The notes under the pieces: model-generated
Seen by the model: only the letters and a program-made list of their open reading frames with translations
What the model was told of the DNA's origin: nothing
The model's database searches: none
Shown here: positions 1 to 9,426 of the stretch, in pieces
Layout: each line of letters begins with the position of its first letter
Numbering within the stretch: the stretch's first letter is position 1
Program-made: the position numbers and the translations under genes
Source: Tsuneonella flava
GTDB lineage: Bacteria > Pseudomonadota > Alphaproteobacteria > Sphingomonadales > Sphingomonadaceae
DNA length: 64,000 nt
Direction: 5' to 3'
NCBI RefSeq assembly: GCF_002870965.1
Contig: NZ_PHSO01000002.1
Location: 96,001 to 160,000, forward strand

Positions 1-1221
1 GCCGCCCCGAGTTATGACGAGCCCGGCGGCATCCGCGATATCCTGCTGGCGTTGCAGGAATTCGGCTGGCAACCGGTGGAAGAGGGCGGCAAAGTCATCG
101 CGATGAGCGGGGACGACGGCACTGTCAGCCTCGAACCGGCCGGGCAGCTCGAACTATCGGGCGCGCCGCTGGAAAACCTGCACCAGACGTGCGCTGAAAC
201 CGGTCGCCATCTGGAACAGGTGAAGGCGATTGGCGAACGCTTCGGTGTCGGCTTCCTTGGCCTGGGCATGTGGCCCGACAAAACGCGCGCGGAACTGCCG
301 GTCATGCCCAAGGGGCGGTACGAGATCATGATGCGGCACATGCCACGCGTCGGCTCGCTGGGCCTCGACATGATGCTGCGGACCTGCACCATTCAGGTCA
401 ATCTCGACTATAGCAGCGAAGCGGACATGGCGCAGAAATTCCGCACCAGTCTGGCGCTGCAACCGCTGGCCACAGCTCTGTTCGCCAATTCGCCCTTTAC
501 CGAAGGCAAGCCCAACGGCTTCCTTTCCTATCGCAGCCATATCTGGTCGGACACCGATCCGGCGCGCACCGGGATGCTGCCGTTCGTGTTCGAAGACGGT
601 TTCGGATACGAAGCCTATGTCGACTATATGCTCGACGTGCCGATGTATTTCGTGTTCCGCGATGGCAAATACATCGATGCCGCCGGGCAGAGTTTCCGCG
701 ATTTTCTGGACGGCAAGCTGCCCGCTCTGCCAGGGGAAAAGCCGACCGAAGGCGACTGGTGGGATCACTTGTCGACCGCCTTTCCCGAAGTACGCTTGAA
801 ATCGTTCCTCGAAATGCGCGGTGCCGATGGCGGGCCGTGGAGCCGGATCTGCGCGTTGCCTGCGCTGTGGGTCGGCCTGCTATACGATCAGAGCGCACTC
901 GATGCCGCATGGGATCTGGTCAAGGACTGGACGATGGAGGAGCGCGAGGCGTTGCGGACATCGGTGCCCAAGCTGGCGCTCGACGCACCGATCCCCGGCG
1001 GCAAGACATTGCACGACATCGCCCCCGAAGTGCTCGCCATCGCGCGCAGCGGGCTGAAATCGCGCGCGCGGCTCAATTCGGGCGGCGACAACGAAACCGG
1101 CTTCCTCGAAACGCTCGACGAAATCGTCGCCAGCGGGAAAGTCCCCGCACAGCGCCTGCTCGACATGTACAATGGCGAATGGGGCGGCGATATCGAACGG
1201 GTGTACAAATACAGTTTCTGA
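1..1221 (+). CDS. gshA: Glutamate-cysteine ligase, plant/alphaproteobacterial type (5' truncated by window)
   Basis: Catalyses the first step of glutathione synthesis, ATP-dependent ligation of L-glutamate and L-cysteine in the cytosol. The reading frame is open from base 1, so the N-terminus lies upstream; about 406 residues are visible. Family-typical stretches include [10 protein letters not shown], the region around MMRTC-like '[13 protein letters not shown]', and the closing [12 protein letters not shown]. The in-frame TTG near base 52 is an internal codon, because the upstream residues ([16 protein letters not shown]) continue the family alignment. The next gene begins seven bases after the stop. 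Family assignment is firm; only the start is missing. Confidence 0.93.
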   Translation, partial: AAPSYDEPGGIRDILLALQEFGWQPVEEGGKVIAMSGDDGTVSLEPAGQLELSGAPLENLHQTCAETGRHLEQVKAIGERFGVGFLGLGMWPDKTRAELPVMPKGRYEIMMRHMPRVGSLGLDMMLRTCTIQVNLDYSSEADMAQKFRTSLALQPLATALFANSPFTEGKPNGFLSYRSHIWSDTDPARTGMLPFVFEDGFGYEAYVDYMLDVPMYFVFRDGKYIDAAGQSFRDFLDGKLPALPGEKPTEGDWWDHLSTAFPEVRLKSFLEMRGADGGPWSRICALPALWVGLLYDQSALDAAWDLVKDWTMEEREALRTSVPKLALDAPIPGGKTLHDIAPEVLAIARSGLKSRARLNSGGDNETGFLETLDEIVASGKVPAQRLLDMYNGEWGGDIERVYKYSF

Positions 1222-1228
1222 GGCGCGC

Positions 1229-1528
1229 GTGATCCTGATCGTCGGCACAGTGCGGATTCCGGCAGACGGGCTGGAGGTGGCACTGCCCGCCATGGCCGCA
1301 ATGGTCGCTGCCAGCCGGGCGGAAGCCGGCTGCATCCATTATGCCTACGCGCAGGACGTGCTCGACCCCACAGTGATTCATGTATCGGAAGCCTGGCGCG
1401 ACCGCGCTGCACTGGCAGCCCATTTCGCCACCCCGCACCTCGCCGCATGGCGCGAACAATTTGCTGAGCTGGGCATTACCGACCGCGATCTGAAGCTATA
1501 CGAAACCGGCGAAGGCGAACCGGTCTGA
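1229..1528 (+). CDS. Antibiotic biosynthesis monooxygenase (ABM) domain protein, putative quinol monooxygenase
   Basis: A 99-residue ferredoxin-like ABM domain, a size usual for small cofactor-independent monooxygenases of the YgiN type. The N-terminal strand (VILIVGTVRIP), the AEAGCIHYAYAQD segment and the late FATPHLAAWREQF helix fit the fold. GTG at 1229 is preferred because it lies just after the gshA stop and begins the first beta strand; a longer frame reading back into gshA is unlikely. It is probably cotranscribed with gshA, which could suggest a redox or electrophile-handling role. Substrate is unknown. Confidence 0.8.
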   Translation: MILIVGTVRIPADGLEVALPAMAAMVAASRAEAGCIHYAYAQDVLDPTVIHVSEAWRDRAALAAHFATPHLAAWREQFAELGITDRDLKLYETGEGEPV

Positions 1529-1619
1529 CGGATTGCCCGGAACTGCGGCGCGGAATTGAGCGGGCCCGCGGATCAGGCCCGGCCTGACGCAATGACACGG
1601 TAGCGGGCATCCCCTTCAC

Positions 1620-1713
1620 TCGTCATTGCGAGGAATCGCAGGCAACGTGGCAATCCATGCGCCGCACGCCGCCTCCATCCACTACCAATGCGATGGGCGC
1701 TACTCCCCCGGGG
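1620..1713. repeat. Degenerate REPIN-like repeat, left half plus spacer
   Basis: Starts with the GTCATTGCGAGGA-type arm and reaches GGCAATCCATG, as in the elements near 25.4 and 25.9 kb. The following ~50 bases (an ACCAATGCGATGGGCG-like core) also resemble the spacer of those elements. The inverted right arm is missing: the sequence runs into the 3' end of the minus-strand methyltransferase-like gene, whose TAG stop (1700-1702) lies in repeat-like sequence. Confidence 0.7.
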
Positions 1714-3067
1714 CGGCCGTGCGCTGCATCACCGGGCCGCGCGGACGCAGAAGCCGCAGCAATTTACGAAGGCGTGCGGTTACAACGCCGTGTTCGGCCA
1801 TCCACGCGTGGTATTCGCGATACTTTGCATCTTCGGACAGCAGGTGCATCTCCTCCGTCCGGGCGCGCCAGTAGTAAATCCCGCTAACGCAGGCGAGGAA
1901 GAACGCATTGCGAATCGGGTCGGTCCACGATCCCGAGGTCACCAGAAACGGCATGGTAGAAAGCCACCAGAACGTGTTTTTCGCCAGATAGGCCGGATGC
2001 CGGGTAAACGCATAAGGGCCATTGGTGATGACCCCGCGATAGGTGAGGTTGGAGAAACGCAACCCGAATGCCACTGTCGCCCAGGCATAGATCGCGGTCA
2101 GCGCCATCAGCAGCGCCGCCCAGATCCACATCAAATGGGTGTGCCCGGCGAACCAGAACGCCCAGTTATTCTCCGCCCAGCCCGGTGTGCCGACGCTGTA
2201 ATCGAGCAGGCCCACGCCGTTCAGCGGGGGGTAGCATAGCAGCGCGGCAACCCACCCGGCCACGAACGGGTTGCCGCTGCGAATATGTGCGTCGAGCGGG
2301 CGGAACGTGACGAGATAGCCGACCGTTCCCAGTTGCACGTCCACCAGAAACAGCAAGCTGACCAGCGCCATGCCCAGTTTCACCGGATCGGCAGCAATCG
2401 CAGTGAAATCAACGTTGACCGCTTCCCGAAACCCCGGCGGCAAGATCGAGATCATGAACGCGCCGAAGAACCCCTTGATGACCCATGCACGCCAGTGCTT
2501 CTTCACTTCCGCCGGATCGTATGCCTCCCGCCCCAGCAGTAACGCACCGAAATGCCACGCATGATCGCGCGGTTCGATCATAAACCTGTCGAGCCACAGG
2601 ACATAAGGGATCGACAGCGCGAACATCGGTAGCGCCGCGTATTTCAGCACTTCCATCGCGAACAGATACTGCCCGTCCCAATACCACCGCGCGAGGCAAT
2701 AGATCGCAGCGATCGCTGCCCAGGTGGCCCACAGACCCACCAGCTTGGTACACGAAATCTCCTGCGTTTCGGAAAGCGGGCGGCGCAGGCCCCAGTCGAT
2801 CCCGGTAGATGGGCGACGGTGGACCTTGTCTTTCAACAGCGACACCGCCGCCATTGGCAGCGAGGTAAACACCAGCCCGGCCAGCGCGGCGTTCGGACCG
2901 TCGAGCCGGGCATGCGGCCCCGGCAAGCCGAACATATCGACCAGCCACGGCCAGTGGCGGCAGATCATCACCCATACGAACAGACCAGCGAGACCGGCCA
3001 TGCCGACTGCGGCAGATACATCGCTCGCCGGGCGGCGAGCGGAGGTGTCGGGGCGGTGAGCGCTCAT
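1700..3067 (-). CDS. ICMT/DUF1295-like integral membrane methyltransferase family protein
   Basis: 455 residues with about nine hydrophobic segments. The C-terminal third carries the isoprenylcysteine carboxyl methyltransferase/PEMT-like signature: GPYAFTRHPAYLAKN followed by a hydrophobic helix and an acidic RARTEEMHLL segment, the usual SAM-binding layout in small membrane methyltransferases. The long N-terminal membrane region is larger than in minimal ICMT proteins. ATG at 3067 is the start; a clear Shine-Dalgarno is not evident. It lies downstream of bamB in the same direction after a 90-base gap. The last residues and stop overlap a degenerate REP-like element, so the C-terminal tail may be derived. 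Substrate is unknown. Confidence 0.72.
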   Translation of the reverse strand: MSAHRPDTSARRPASDVSAAVGMAGLAGLFVWVMICRHWPWLVDMFGLPGPHARLDGPNAALAGLVFTSLPMAAVSLLKDKVHRRPSTGIDWGLRRPLSETQEISCTKLVGLWATWAAIAAIYCLARWYWDGQYLFAMEVLKYAALPMFALSIPYVLWLDRFMIEPRDHAWHFGALLLGREAYDPAEVKKHWRAWVIKGFFGAFMISILPPGFREAVNVDFTAIAADPVKLGMALVSLLFLVDVQLGTVGYLVTFRPLDAHIRSGNPFVAGWVAALLCYPPLNGVGLLDYSVGTPGWAENNWAFWFAGHTHLMWIWAALLMALTAIYAWATVAFGLRFSNLTYRGVITNGPYAFTRHPAYLAKNTFWWLSTMPFLVTSGSWTDPIRNAFFLACVSGIYYWRARTEEMHLLSEDAKYREYHAWMAEHGVVTARLRKLLRLLRPRGPVMQRTAAPGE

Positions 3068-3156
3068 ATGCGCGCCCGCCTTAGGGCAAAAGGGTTAAGA
3101 GGCTGGAAACCTGGCCCCATCCCGCCCTCGCCATTACAGCAGCAGCAACGGTCGCC

Positions 3157-4500
3157 TTAACGGAAAGCGGTGATGCGGCCGCTGTCGTCCAGCACGTAAA
3201 GCGTCTGGTTCGCGACGACCGGCGGCAGGCTGATCGCGCTCTTGAACCTGGTCCACACAGCAGCCGAACCTTCGCCGCTGCTGACCCGCCAGATTTCGCC
3301 CTGCGTATTGGCGATCCACAGCTGGTTTCCAGCGAGCACCGGCCCGGTCCAGAAGATCTGGTTGGTCTTCTTTTTCTCGTTGCGATATTCCGGCAGATCG
3401 GTCAGCCAGCGGACTTTGCCGGTGTTACGGGCAATCGCCAGCAGCTTGGCACTGTCAGTCAGCGTGAATATCCATTCGCCTGCTACTGCCGGGGTCGAAA
3501 TACCCGCCAGATTGAGTTCCCAGATACGCTGCCCGGTGGCCAGTTCGTAAGCGGCCATACGGCCACCCTGCCCCAGAGCATAGACGCGGCCACTGTCGAT
3601 GATCGGATCGGCATCGATATCGGTCAGCGACCCCACTTCAGTGGAAATCGACGTGCGCGCCAGCGCGTCCGACCACAAAGTGCGTCCGTTTTCATAACGG
3701 TATGCCGCCAGTTCGCCGGTCGAATACCCGGCGATGACCGTGCCCTGCCCCGCAGCGGGGGCAGCCACGCCGAACACGCCGGTCTGCGCGCTCGATCCCG
3801 ATTCCTGCCATTGCAGCGAACCATCGGTTTCGGACAACGCGAAAATCTGGTTGTCCTGCGTCATGACATAGACCGAGCCGAACGCGACCGTCGGCGATCC
3901 GCGCAGCGGGCCAGAGGGGTGCGCGCGCCACAGTTCGTTGCCGGTCGCCGCATCGAGCGCGACGACTTCGCCCACACCGTTGGTGGCATAGACATGGCCA
4001 TTGGCGAAACTGGCCCCGCCGCCGAAATTGGCCGCAGCAGGTGCGCCGTCCAGCTCTGTACGGTGCGACCACACTTTGGCGCCGGTATTGGCATCGAACG
4101 CTGTCACGACGCCATCGGTATCGGATACGAACAGCTTGCCGCCGCCGATCACCGGAGAAGCTGCCAGCCGCCGGCGATCGCTTGAGCCGGAAACCTGCGC
4201 AGTCCAGATCTGCTGCGGACTGTCGGACAGCGCGAGGTTGCCCGGCGCCTTGCCCGCGGTGCCGCCCGGCTGCGCCCATTCGGTGTTGGCTTGCGGTGTC
4301 GGCAGCACCACGGAGACCCCGGCCAGCGCCGGATCGACTTTCGCCCCGCTTTCGATGCGCGACAGGATCGGCATACGATTGCCGACCGTGGGCGTCACTT
4401 TTGCGTCTTTACCGCCGAAGATCTTACAGCCGGTCAAACCGACCGACAGTGCTGCAATCAGCAGTACGCGCCCGGTAATGGAAATAGCCTTGCCAGTCAT
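3157..4500 (-). CDS. bamB: Outer membrane assembly lipoprotein BamB (PQQ-like beta-propeller)
   Basis: BamB is a lipoprotein of the BAM complex that helps insert beta-barrel proteins. The 447-residue product starts with a lipoprotein signal ending in LTGC (Cys25), followed by repeated propeller blades with motifs such as GKLFVSDTDGVVTAFDANTG and GHVYATNGVGEVVALDAATG. ATG at 4500 is chosen because AGGGA lies about 10 bases upstream and the signal peptide then has normal length. An ATG at 4542 forms an ATGA overlap with the upstream TPR gene and would add 14 residues. The TPR-BamB order is common in alphaproteobacteria; the GTPase gene der that often follows is absent here. Confidence 0.92.
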   Translation of the reverse strand: MTGKAISITGRVLLIAALSVGLTGCKIFGGKDAKVTPTVGNRMPILSRIESGAKVDPALAGVSVVLPTPQANTEWAQPGGTAGKAPGNLALSDSPQQIWTAQVSGSSDRRRLAASPVIGGGKLFVSDTDGVVTAFDANTGAKVWSHRTELDGAPAAANFGGGASFANGHVYATNGVGEVVALDAATGNELWRAHPSGPLRGSPTVAFGSVYVMTQDNQIFALSETDGSLQWQESGSSAQTGVFGVAAPAAGQGTVIAGYSTGELAAYRYENGRTLWSDALARTSISTEVGSLTDIDADPIIDSGRVYALGQGGRMAAYELATGQRIWELNLAGISTPAVAGEWIFTLTDSAKLLAIARNTGKVRWLTDLPEYRNEKKKTNQIFWTGPVLAGNQLWIANTQGEIWRVSSGEGSAAVWTRFKSAISLPPVVANQTLYVLDDSGRITAFR

Positions 4501-4538
4501 TCGGTATCCGTTCCCTGTGATTGCATCGCAGCCTGCGT

Positions 4539-5333
4539 TCATTGCCGGGGCGCCCCCGCGCCACCCGGCATTTCAGCGCCGACTTCCTGTTCCTTGAGCA
4601 CTTTATCCACGTCGTCGATCGCATCGACGCCGAGCAGCCCGGCCATCTGCCGCGCGCGCGATTTCAGTGTTTCCGATGTATTCTTGTCCCGCACGATCTG
4701 CGCGAACAGTTTGCCAGCTTCGGCATTCTTGCCCTGATCGAGATAGGCCATCGCCAGCATTTCCCCGGCAACGGGGAACCACGGCTTGTCCGGTACGACC
4801 AGCGGTTGCAGGCGAGAGACGACATCGGCCGATTTCATCTTGTCGTAATTGGCCGCGACGGCGCGCACTGTCGCCAGATCGCGCAGCGTTTGCGGTGCAC
4901 TGGCATCGGCAGCAACGGCATCGAACAATTTGCCCGCTTCGGCGGTCTTGCCCTGTTCCATCGCGATCCCGGCTTTCAGCAACTGTGCCGACGCGGCGGC
5001 ACCCGGTTCGCCATCTTCAATCACCGGGGCCAGGCCCTTGTCACCGCTAGCCAGATCGCCTGCCTGCACTTTATCCAGTGCAGAGACAAACGTTTCCGAA
5101 TCCGCTTCGTACTGCCCTTCGCGGTGTTCGTGCCACCAGAGGTATCCGCCGAAAGCCAGCAAGCCGACGACCACGATGGCCAGCAGCGGCCTGCCGTATT
5201 TACGGCTGAAATCCGCATATTGATCCTGCCGCACAGCGTCGTCGACTTCGCGCAGCAGAACATCGTCCTGCGCCGCCTGTTGCTGTGCGCGCTTCTCTTC
5301 GCGGGAGAGGGAATTGCCGGGTTTCAGGGCCAC
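4539..5333 (-). CDS. Tetratricopeptide-like membrane-anchored protein (YfgM/TPR_21 type)
   Basis: 264 residues: a charged cytosolic N-terminus (REEKRAQQQAAQD), one transmembrane helix at about residues 49-67 (LLAIVVVGLLAFGGYLWW), then an exported alpha-helical repeat domain rich in Ala, Lys and Glu. This is the layout of YfgM-like ancillary SecYEG/periplasmic chaperone partners. It sits directly upstream of bamB, as yfgM does upstream of yfgL in many proteobacteria. GTG at 5333 is preferred because AAGGTGAG lies about 8 bases upstream; TTG at 5354 would add seven residues. Envelope protein biogenesis is the likely role, by family and context. Confidence 0.82.
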   Translation of the reverse strand: MALKPGNSLSREEKRAQQQAAQDDVLLREVDDAVRQDQYADFSRKYGRPLLAIVVVGLLAFGGYLWWHEHREGQYEADSETFVSALDKVQAGDLASGDKGLAPVIEDGEPGAAASAQLLKAGIAMEQGKTAEAGKLFDAVAADASAPQTLRDLATVRAVAANYDKMKSADVVSRLQPLVVPDKPWFPVAGEMLAMAYLDQGKNAEAGKLFAQIVRDKNTSETLKSRARQMAGLLGVDAIDDVDKVLKEQEVGAEMPGGAGAPRQ

Positions 5334-5464
5334 GTGGCGGCTCACCTTATTCAATACATAGTTTCGGGTAACGCGCGTCTTTAGACGATGGGGCAGTCAA
5401 TTCAATCGTCAAACCCGACTGTCCCCGCCCGCGTGAACCGCGGCTTAAGCATAGATACGGCGTA

Positions 5465-6619
5465 TCAAGCAGGGATCTCGCGCCCCATGATACCCGAATA
5501 GAGGCGGCGATAAGCACCAATCATCCGGTCTTCCCCAAATTCGGCGACCGCCTTTGCCCGGTTGGCTTCACCCACCGATTCGCGCAACGCTGCATCGCTC
5601 GCCAATGTGGCCAGCGCATTGGATAGCCCGCCGATATCGCCCGGCCCGACTATAAACGGCAGATTTTCATCCGCCACCATCGCGCCGACATCCCCCACAG
5701 CCGGGGCGGCAGCGGGCAACCCGGCGGCCATCGCCTCGACCAGAGAGATCGGGAACTGTTCGCTTTGCGAAGACAACGCAAAGATATCGAACAGGCCGAC
5801 GAACTTCACAGGATCGCTGGCGAAACCGGGCAAATGCACACGATGTTCGATGCCATGAGCCTGTGCCTCCGCCCGGATCGTCGACACTTCCGGCCCTTCG
5901 CCCACGATCACCAGTTGCCACGGATCAGGCAGCGAGGCGAAGGCGCGCACCAGCAGGTGCAATGCCTTGATCGGGCGCAGGCCGGCTACCGTGCCGACCC
6001 ACAGCTCGCCGGGATGCTTGATAATCCCGCGCAAGGCATCGGCCTTCGGCTTCTTCGCAAAAGAGGCGACGTCGATCCCGTTGGGAATTCGCCTGACCCG
6101 CCCGAACGGCTGCGCCCATTCGGTGAGCGCAATACCCTCCAGCTTTTCCGACGGGACCACCAGCGCACTCGCCCGGCCCAGCGCAATGCGGCGATACCAG
6201 TTGCGGCTCGGCTTCAGCTTCTGTTGTTCATCGACATTGAAGCCGTCTTCGTGATGGATCAGCGGGGGCAGCGCAATGGCCTTGCCGAACAGGGTATGCG
6301 CCATCACTGCGTCCATCGCGCCCCAATTATATGTCAGCACGAGATCGTATTCGGCCATCGCCTGCGCCATGGCCTGCAGACGCCACGGCGTCGGCTTGCC
6401 CACGAGCGGGGGGAACTCATCGGGGTAATCGACATCGATCCCGTGCGCGATTTCGTTCGCAGCGGACAGTTCGCCCGGCTCCCCCGATACCACGGCGTGG
6501 TTCAGGTTCTTGCCGAACGCATTCATCAACCGCACCGCGCGGCGCTCCTTTCCACCCGAAGAAAAGGTCGAATGGAGGTGAAGAATACGCGGAATCGCGT
6601 TCCTGACGCTGTCGGTCAT
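5465..6619 (-). CDS. Glycosyltransferase family 4-like protein
   Basis: A 384-residue GT-B glycosyltransferase. The N-terminal domain begins PRILHLHSTFSSGGKERR, a nucleotide-sugar transferase opening. The C-terminal Rossmann domain has VGTVAGLRPIKALH, LVIVGEGPE and the E-x7-E-like SLVEAMAAGLP region that contacts the donor nucleotide. ATG at 6619 overlaps the stop of the upstream hydrolase gene as ATGA, so the pair is probably translationally coupled. A longer frame upstream is antisense shadow. It is far from the polysaccharide cluster at 41-52 kb, so donor and acceptor cannot be named. Confidence 0.85.
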   Translation of the reverse strand: MTDSVRNAIPRILHLHSTFSSGGKERRAVRLMNAFGKNLNHAVVSGEPGELSAANEIAHGIDVDYPDEFPPLVGKPTPWRLQAMAQAMAEYDLVLTYNWGAMDAVMAHTLFGKAIALPPLIHHEDGFNVDEQQKLKPSRNWYRRIALGRASALVVPSEKLEGIALTEWAQPFGRVRRIPNGIDVASFAKKPKADALRGIIKHPGELWVGTVAGLRPIKALHLLVRAFASLPDPWQLVIVGEGPEVSTIRAEAQAHGIEHRVHLPGFASDPVKFVGLFDIFALSSQSEQFPISLVEAMAAGLPAAAPAVGDVGAMVADENLPFIVGPGDIGGLSNALATLASDAALRESVGEANRAKAVAEFGEDRMIGAYRRLYSGIMGREIPA

Positions 6620-7527
6620 GCGACTTGTGCCAGCAGCCGGTCGAGCGCGGCAACCGCCTCCGGCTCGGTCAACAGCGGGGTGTGCCCTACGTTGGGCACC
6701 GTAACCAGGTCCATCGCGGGAATGCGCCGCTTCATTTCCTGGGCAGTCGCGGCCGACAGCACGTTCGAGCATTCCCCCCGCACCAGCGCCAGCGGGCGAC
6801 CGGCCAGCGTTTCGAACATCGGCCACATATCGGGGGCGGCAGATGGATCGGCGTCTTCGAACGGAGCGGCAATCGCCATGTCGTAATCGAATGCGATACG
6901 CCCGCCGGAACCCAGCACCATTACCCGCTTCGCCATTGCCAGCCAGTCGTCGATAGTGAAGCCGGGATGCGATTCCCTGTGCTGCGCCTCCAGCGCGCGG
7001 GCGGCGTGCATCCATGTCGGAAAACTGCGCCCCTGCCCGACATAGTCGACGATACGCTCCAGCCCTGCCGCCTCAAGCTGAGGGCCGACATCGTTGAGCA
7101 ACACCGCGGCAATGCGATCGGGCGTAGTGGCTGCGATCAGCATTGTCATCAGCCCGCCCAGCGACGTGCCGACCGATACGAACCGTTCGATCCCCTGTTC
7201 TGCCAACAGCGCCATCACATCCGCCACATAATGCAGCGGCGTGTATGTCGCGGAATCTTTGGCATAATCGGATTCGCCGCGTCCGCGCATTTCGGGCACG
7301 ATCACCCGCCATTCGCCCGCGATCCGTTCCGCCAGCGCGGCAAAGTCGCGGGCATTACGCGTCAGTCCGTGCAGGCAGATTACCGGCGGCCGATCGTCGC
7401 GCCCCGGATAATCGCGATAATGCAGTTCCAGCCCGTCTGCGGTTTGCCAGGTGCGATCTGCCCATGCCCGTTCGGCAGACTTGCCGCCCGCATCGGGGGC
7501 ACCGGTGAAACTGGCAGTGTTGTGCAT
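6616..7527 (-). CDS. Alpha/beta hydrolase
   Basis: 303 residues with the alpha/beta-hydrolase fold. VICLHGLTRNARDF forms the oxyanion-hole segment, VGTSLGGLM is the nucleophile elbow with Ser122, and VGHTPLL near residue 282 supplies the catalytic His; an Asp late in the chain would complete the triad. There is no signal peptide, so it is cytosolic. It overlaps the downstream glycosyltransferase gene by four bases. Many family members are esterases or C-C bond hydrolases; the substrate cannot be assigned. Confidence 0.86.
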   Translation of the reverse strand: MHNTASFTGAPDAGGKSAERAWADRTWQTADGLELHYRDYPGRDDRPPVICLHGLTRNARDFAALAERIAGEWRVIVPEMRGRGESDYAKDSATYTPLHYVADVMALLAEQGIERFVSVGTSLGGLMTMLIAATTPDRIAAVLLNDVGPQLEAAGLERIVDYVGQGRSFPTWMHAARALEAQHRESHPGFTIDDWLAMAKRVMVLGSGGRIAFDYDMAIAAPFEDADPSAAPDMWPMFETLAGRPLALVRGECSNVLSAATAQEMKRRIPAMDLVTVPNVGHTPLLTEPEAVAALDRLLAQVA

Positions 7528-7794
7528 AAAGTGCGAAACGGTCCCGTATCTGTGCGCGGATTGGCACCGGCGCAGTTATCGCCCGATGCGCGCCGTTCCG
7601 CAAGCGCGCAGGTGGGCAGCAGATAGCCAGCGCCCCGTGTGGGGACGAGTTTGCTTGAACCTGCTGTACTGTATCTCTAAGTCAGGTGCGTGGCTGCGTC
7701 CTCCTGTTCAGGGCCCGTTTCGGCGGCAGTGACGCACCACCCACGTCGCACTCAAAAGGCCTGCATGGGATCGCAGGCGTGGGGGAAATACCGC

Positions 7795-9282
7795 TTGTCT
7801 AACACCGAACCTGTAACCGAAATCGTCTCCTTCGAACCGGCCACCGGTGCCGAACTGTGGCGCGGCCCAGCGAGCGATGTCGATGCCATTGTGGCGCGCG
7901 CCCGCAACGCGTGGCCCGACTGGGCCTCCCGCCCTCTGGCCAACCGGATCGAACTGTGCCGCCGCTTCGCCAACGAAGTGCTGAAGGCGCAGGATCAGTT
8001 CGCGGAACTGATCGCCCGCGAAAACGGCAAGCCGCTGTGGGAAGCCCGCACCGAAGTCGAAACGGTGATGGGGAAAGTAGATATTTCGGTCACCGCCTAT
8101 GCCGAACGGACCGGCCAGAAAAAATTCGACAGCGCGCTGCAGGGCACGGCAGCGGTACGGCACAAACCGCACGGTGTGATGGCAGTGCTCGGCCCGTATA
8201 ACTTCCCCGCGCATCTGCCCAACGGGCATATCATCCCGGCGCTGATTGCGGGCAATACCGTGGTCTTCAAGCCAAGCGAGAAAACCCCCGCCGTGGGCGA
8301 ATTCCTGATCGGTTGTTTCCACCGCGCAGGTGTTCCGTCAGATGTGATCCAATTGCTGGTCGGCGGCCCGGAAGAGGGCAAGGCGCTGGTCGCGCACCGC
8401 GATATCAACGGGGTACTGTTCACCGGCAGCGCACAAGCAGGGATTGCGATCAACAAGCGACTGGCGGGCAATCCGGGCAAGATTCTGGCGCTGGAGATGG
8501 GCGGTAACAACCCCATCGTGGTGCTCGACACCCCCAAGATAAACGATGCCGCCGCCCTGATCGTGCAAAGCGCATTCACCAGCGCGGGCCAGCGGTGCAC
8601 CGCTGCACGGCGTCTGGTCGTAGTCGACAGTATGTATGATGCGATCATCGACGAAGTGAAGAACCTGGCCGACCGGATCGTGTTCGACGAACCGTTTGCC
8701 AATCCAGCCCCATTTATGGGCTGCGTGATCGACAACAATGCCGCCGATCAGTTGATGGAAAGCTTCCTCTACCTGCTCTCTCACGGGGGCAAGGCGATCA
8801 AGCACATGCAGCGGCCCGATAACGACAAACCGTTCCTCAGCCCCGGCCTGATCGATGTCACCGCGATGAAGGAACGGCCCGATGTCGAGCTGTTCGGCCC
8901 CCTGCTGCAAGTGATCCGGGTGCCCGATTTCGAGGCCGCGATTGCAGAGGCGAATTATACCCGGTTTGGCCTGTCGGCATCGCTGATCGGTGGCTCGCCT
9001 CAGGATTATAACAAGTTCTGGGCCAATGTCCGTGCGGGGATCGTCAACTGGAACCGCCCGACCAATGGCGCCAGTTCCAAGGCACCGTTCGGTGGGCTGG
9101 GCCTTTCGGGCAACCATCGCCCGGCGGCCTATTACGCTGCCGATTACTGCGCCTACCCTGTCGCCAGCACCGAAATGGACCAGCCGCGCGCCAGCATCGG
9201 CGTGGGCCTGCGCGAAGAGCGCCGCCGCACCCGCCGCTCAGCGCACGACGACGAAGCGACCCAGAGCGGCGGAGCGGGCTGA
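7795..9282 (+). CDS. astD: Succinylglutamate-semialdehyde dehydrogenase (AstD-like)
   Basis: NAD-dependent oxidation of N-succinylglutamate semialdehyde, the fourth step of the arginine succinyltransferase pathway. The 495-residue protein has EMGGNNP with general base Glu234, SAGQRCTAARR with nucleophile Cys268, and the closing WNRPTNGASSKAPFGG typical of AstD. TTG at 7795 is preferred because GGGGGAA precedes it by about seven bases; an in-frame ATG at 7765 would add ten residues. No other ast gene is adjacent, so this is an orphan copy and might act on another semialdehyde. Confidence 0.82.
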   Translation: MSNTEPVTEIVSFEPATGAELWRGPASDVDAIVARARNAWPDWASRPLANRIELCRRFANEVLKAQDQFAELIARENGKPLWEARTEVETVMGKVDISVTAYAERTGQKKFDSALQGTAAVRHKPHGVMAVLGPYNFPAHLPNGHIIPALIAGNTVVFKPSEKTPAVGEFLIGCFHRAGVPSDVIQLLVGGPEEGKALVAHRDINGVLFTGSAQAGIAINKRLAGNPGKILALEMGGNNPIVVLDTPKINDAAALIVQSAFTSAGQRCTAARRLVVVDSMYDAIIDEVKNLADRIVFDEPFANPAPFMGCVIDNNAADQLMESFLYLLSHGGKAIKHMQRPDNDKPFLSPGLIDVTAMKERPDVELFGPLLQVIRVPDFEAAIAEANYTRFGLSASLIGGSPQDYNKFWANVRAGIVNWNRPTNGASSKAPFGGLGLSGNHRPAAYYAADYCAYPVASTEMDQPRASIGVGLREERRRTRRSAHDDEATQSGGAG

Positions 9283-9426
9283 TCGGCGCGCCCTCTAGGA
9301 GCGCTCGAGAGGCGGCGGACAGACACGGGCAAACAATCGTGCTTTTCCACCGCCTACTCGTCGCAGGCCGCTTGCCGTATCCGAACGCGCCCTTAGACTG
9401 CCGAATCGCAGACCCGAAAGGAGCGC

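Noticed and set aside
154..768. Antisense frame over gshA
   Set aside because: Shadow of the conserved glutamate-cysteine ligase frame.
5384..5395. Short palindrome CGTCTTTAGACG upstream of the TPR gene
   Set aside because: Only 5-bp arms; such palindromes are common and no second copy was seen.
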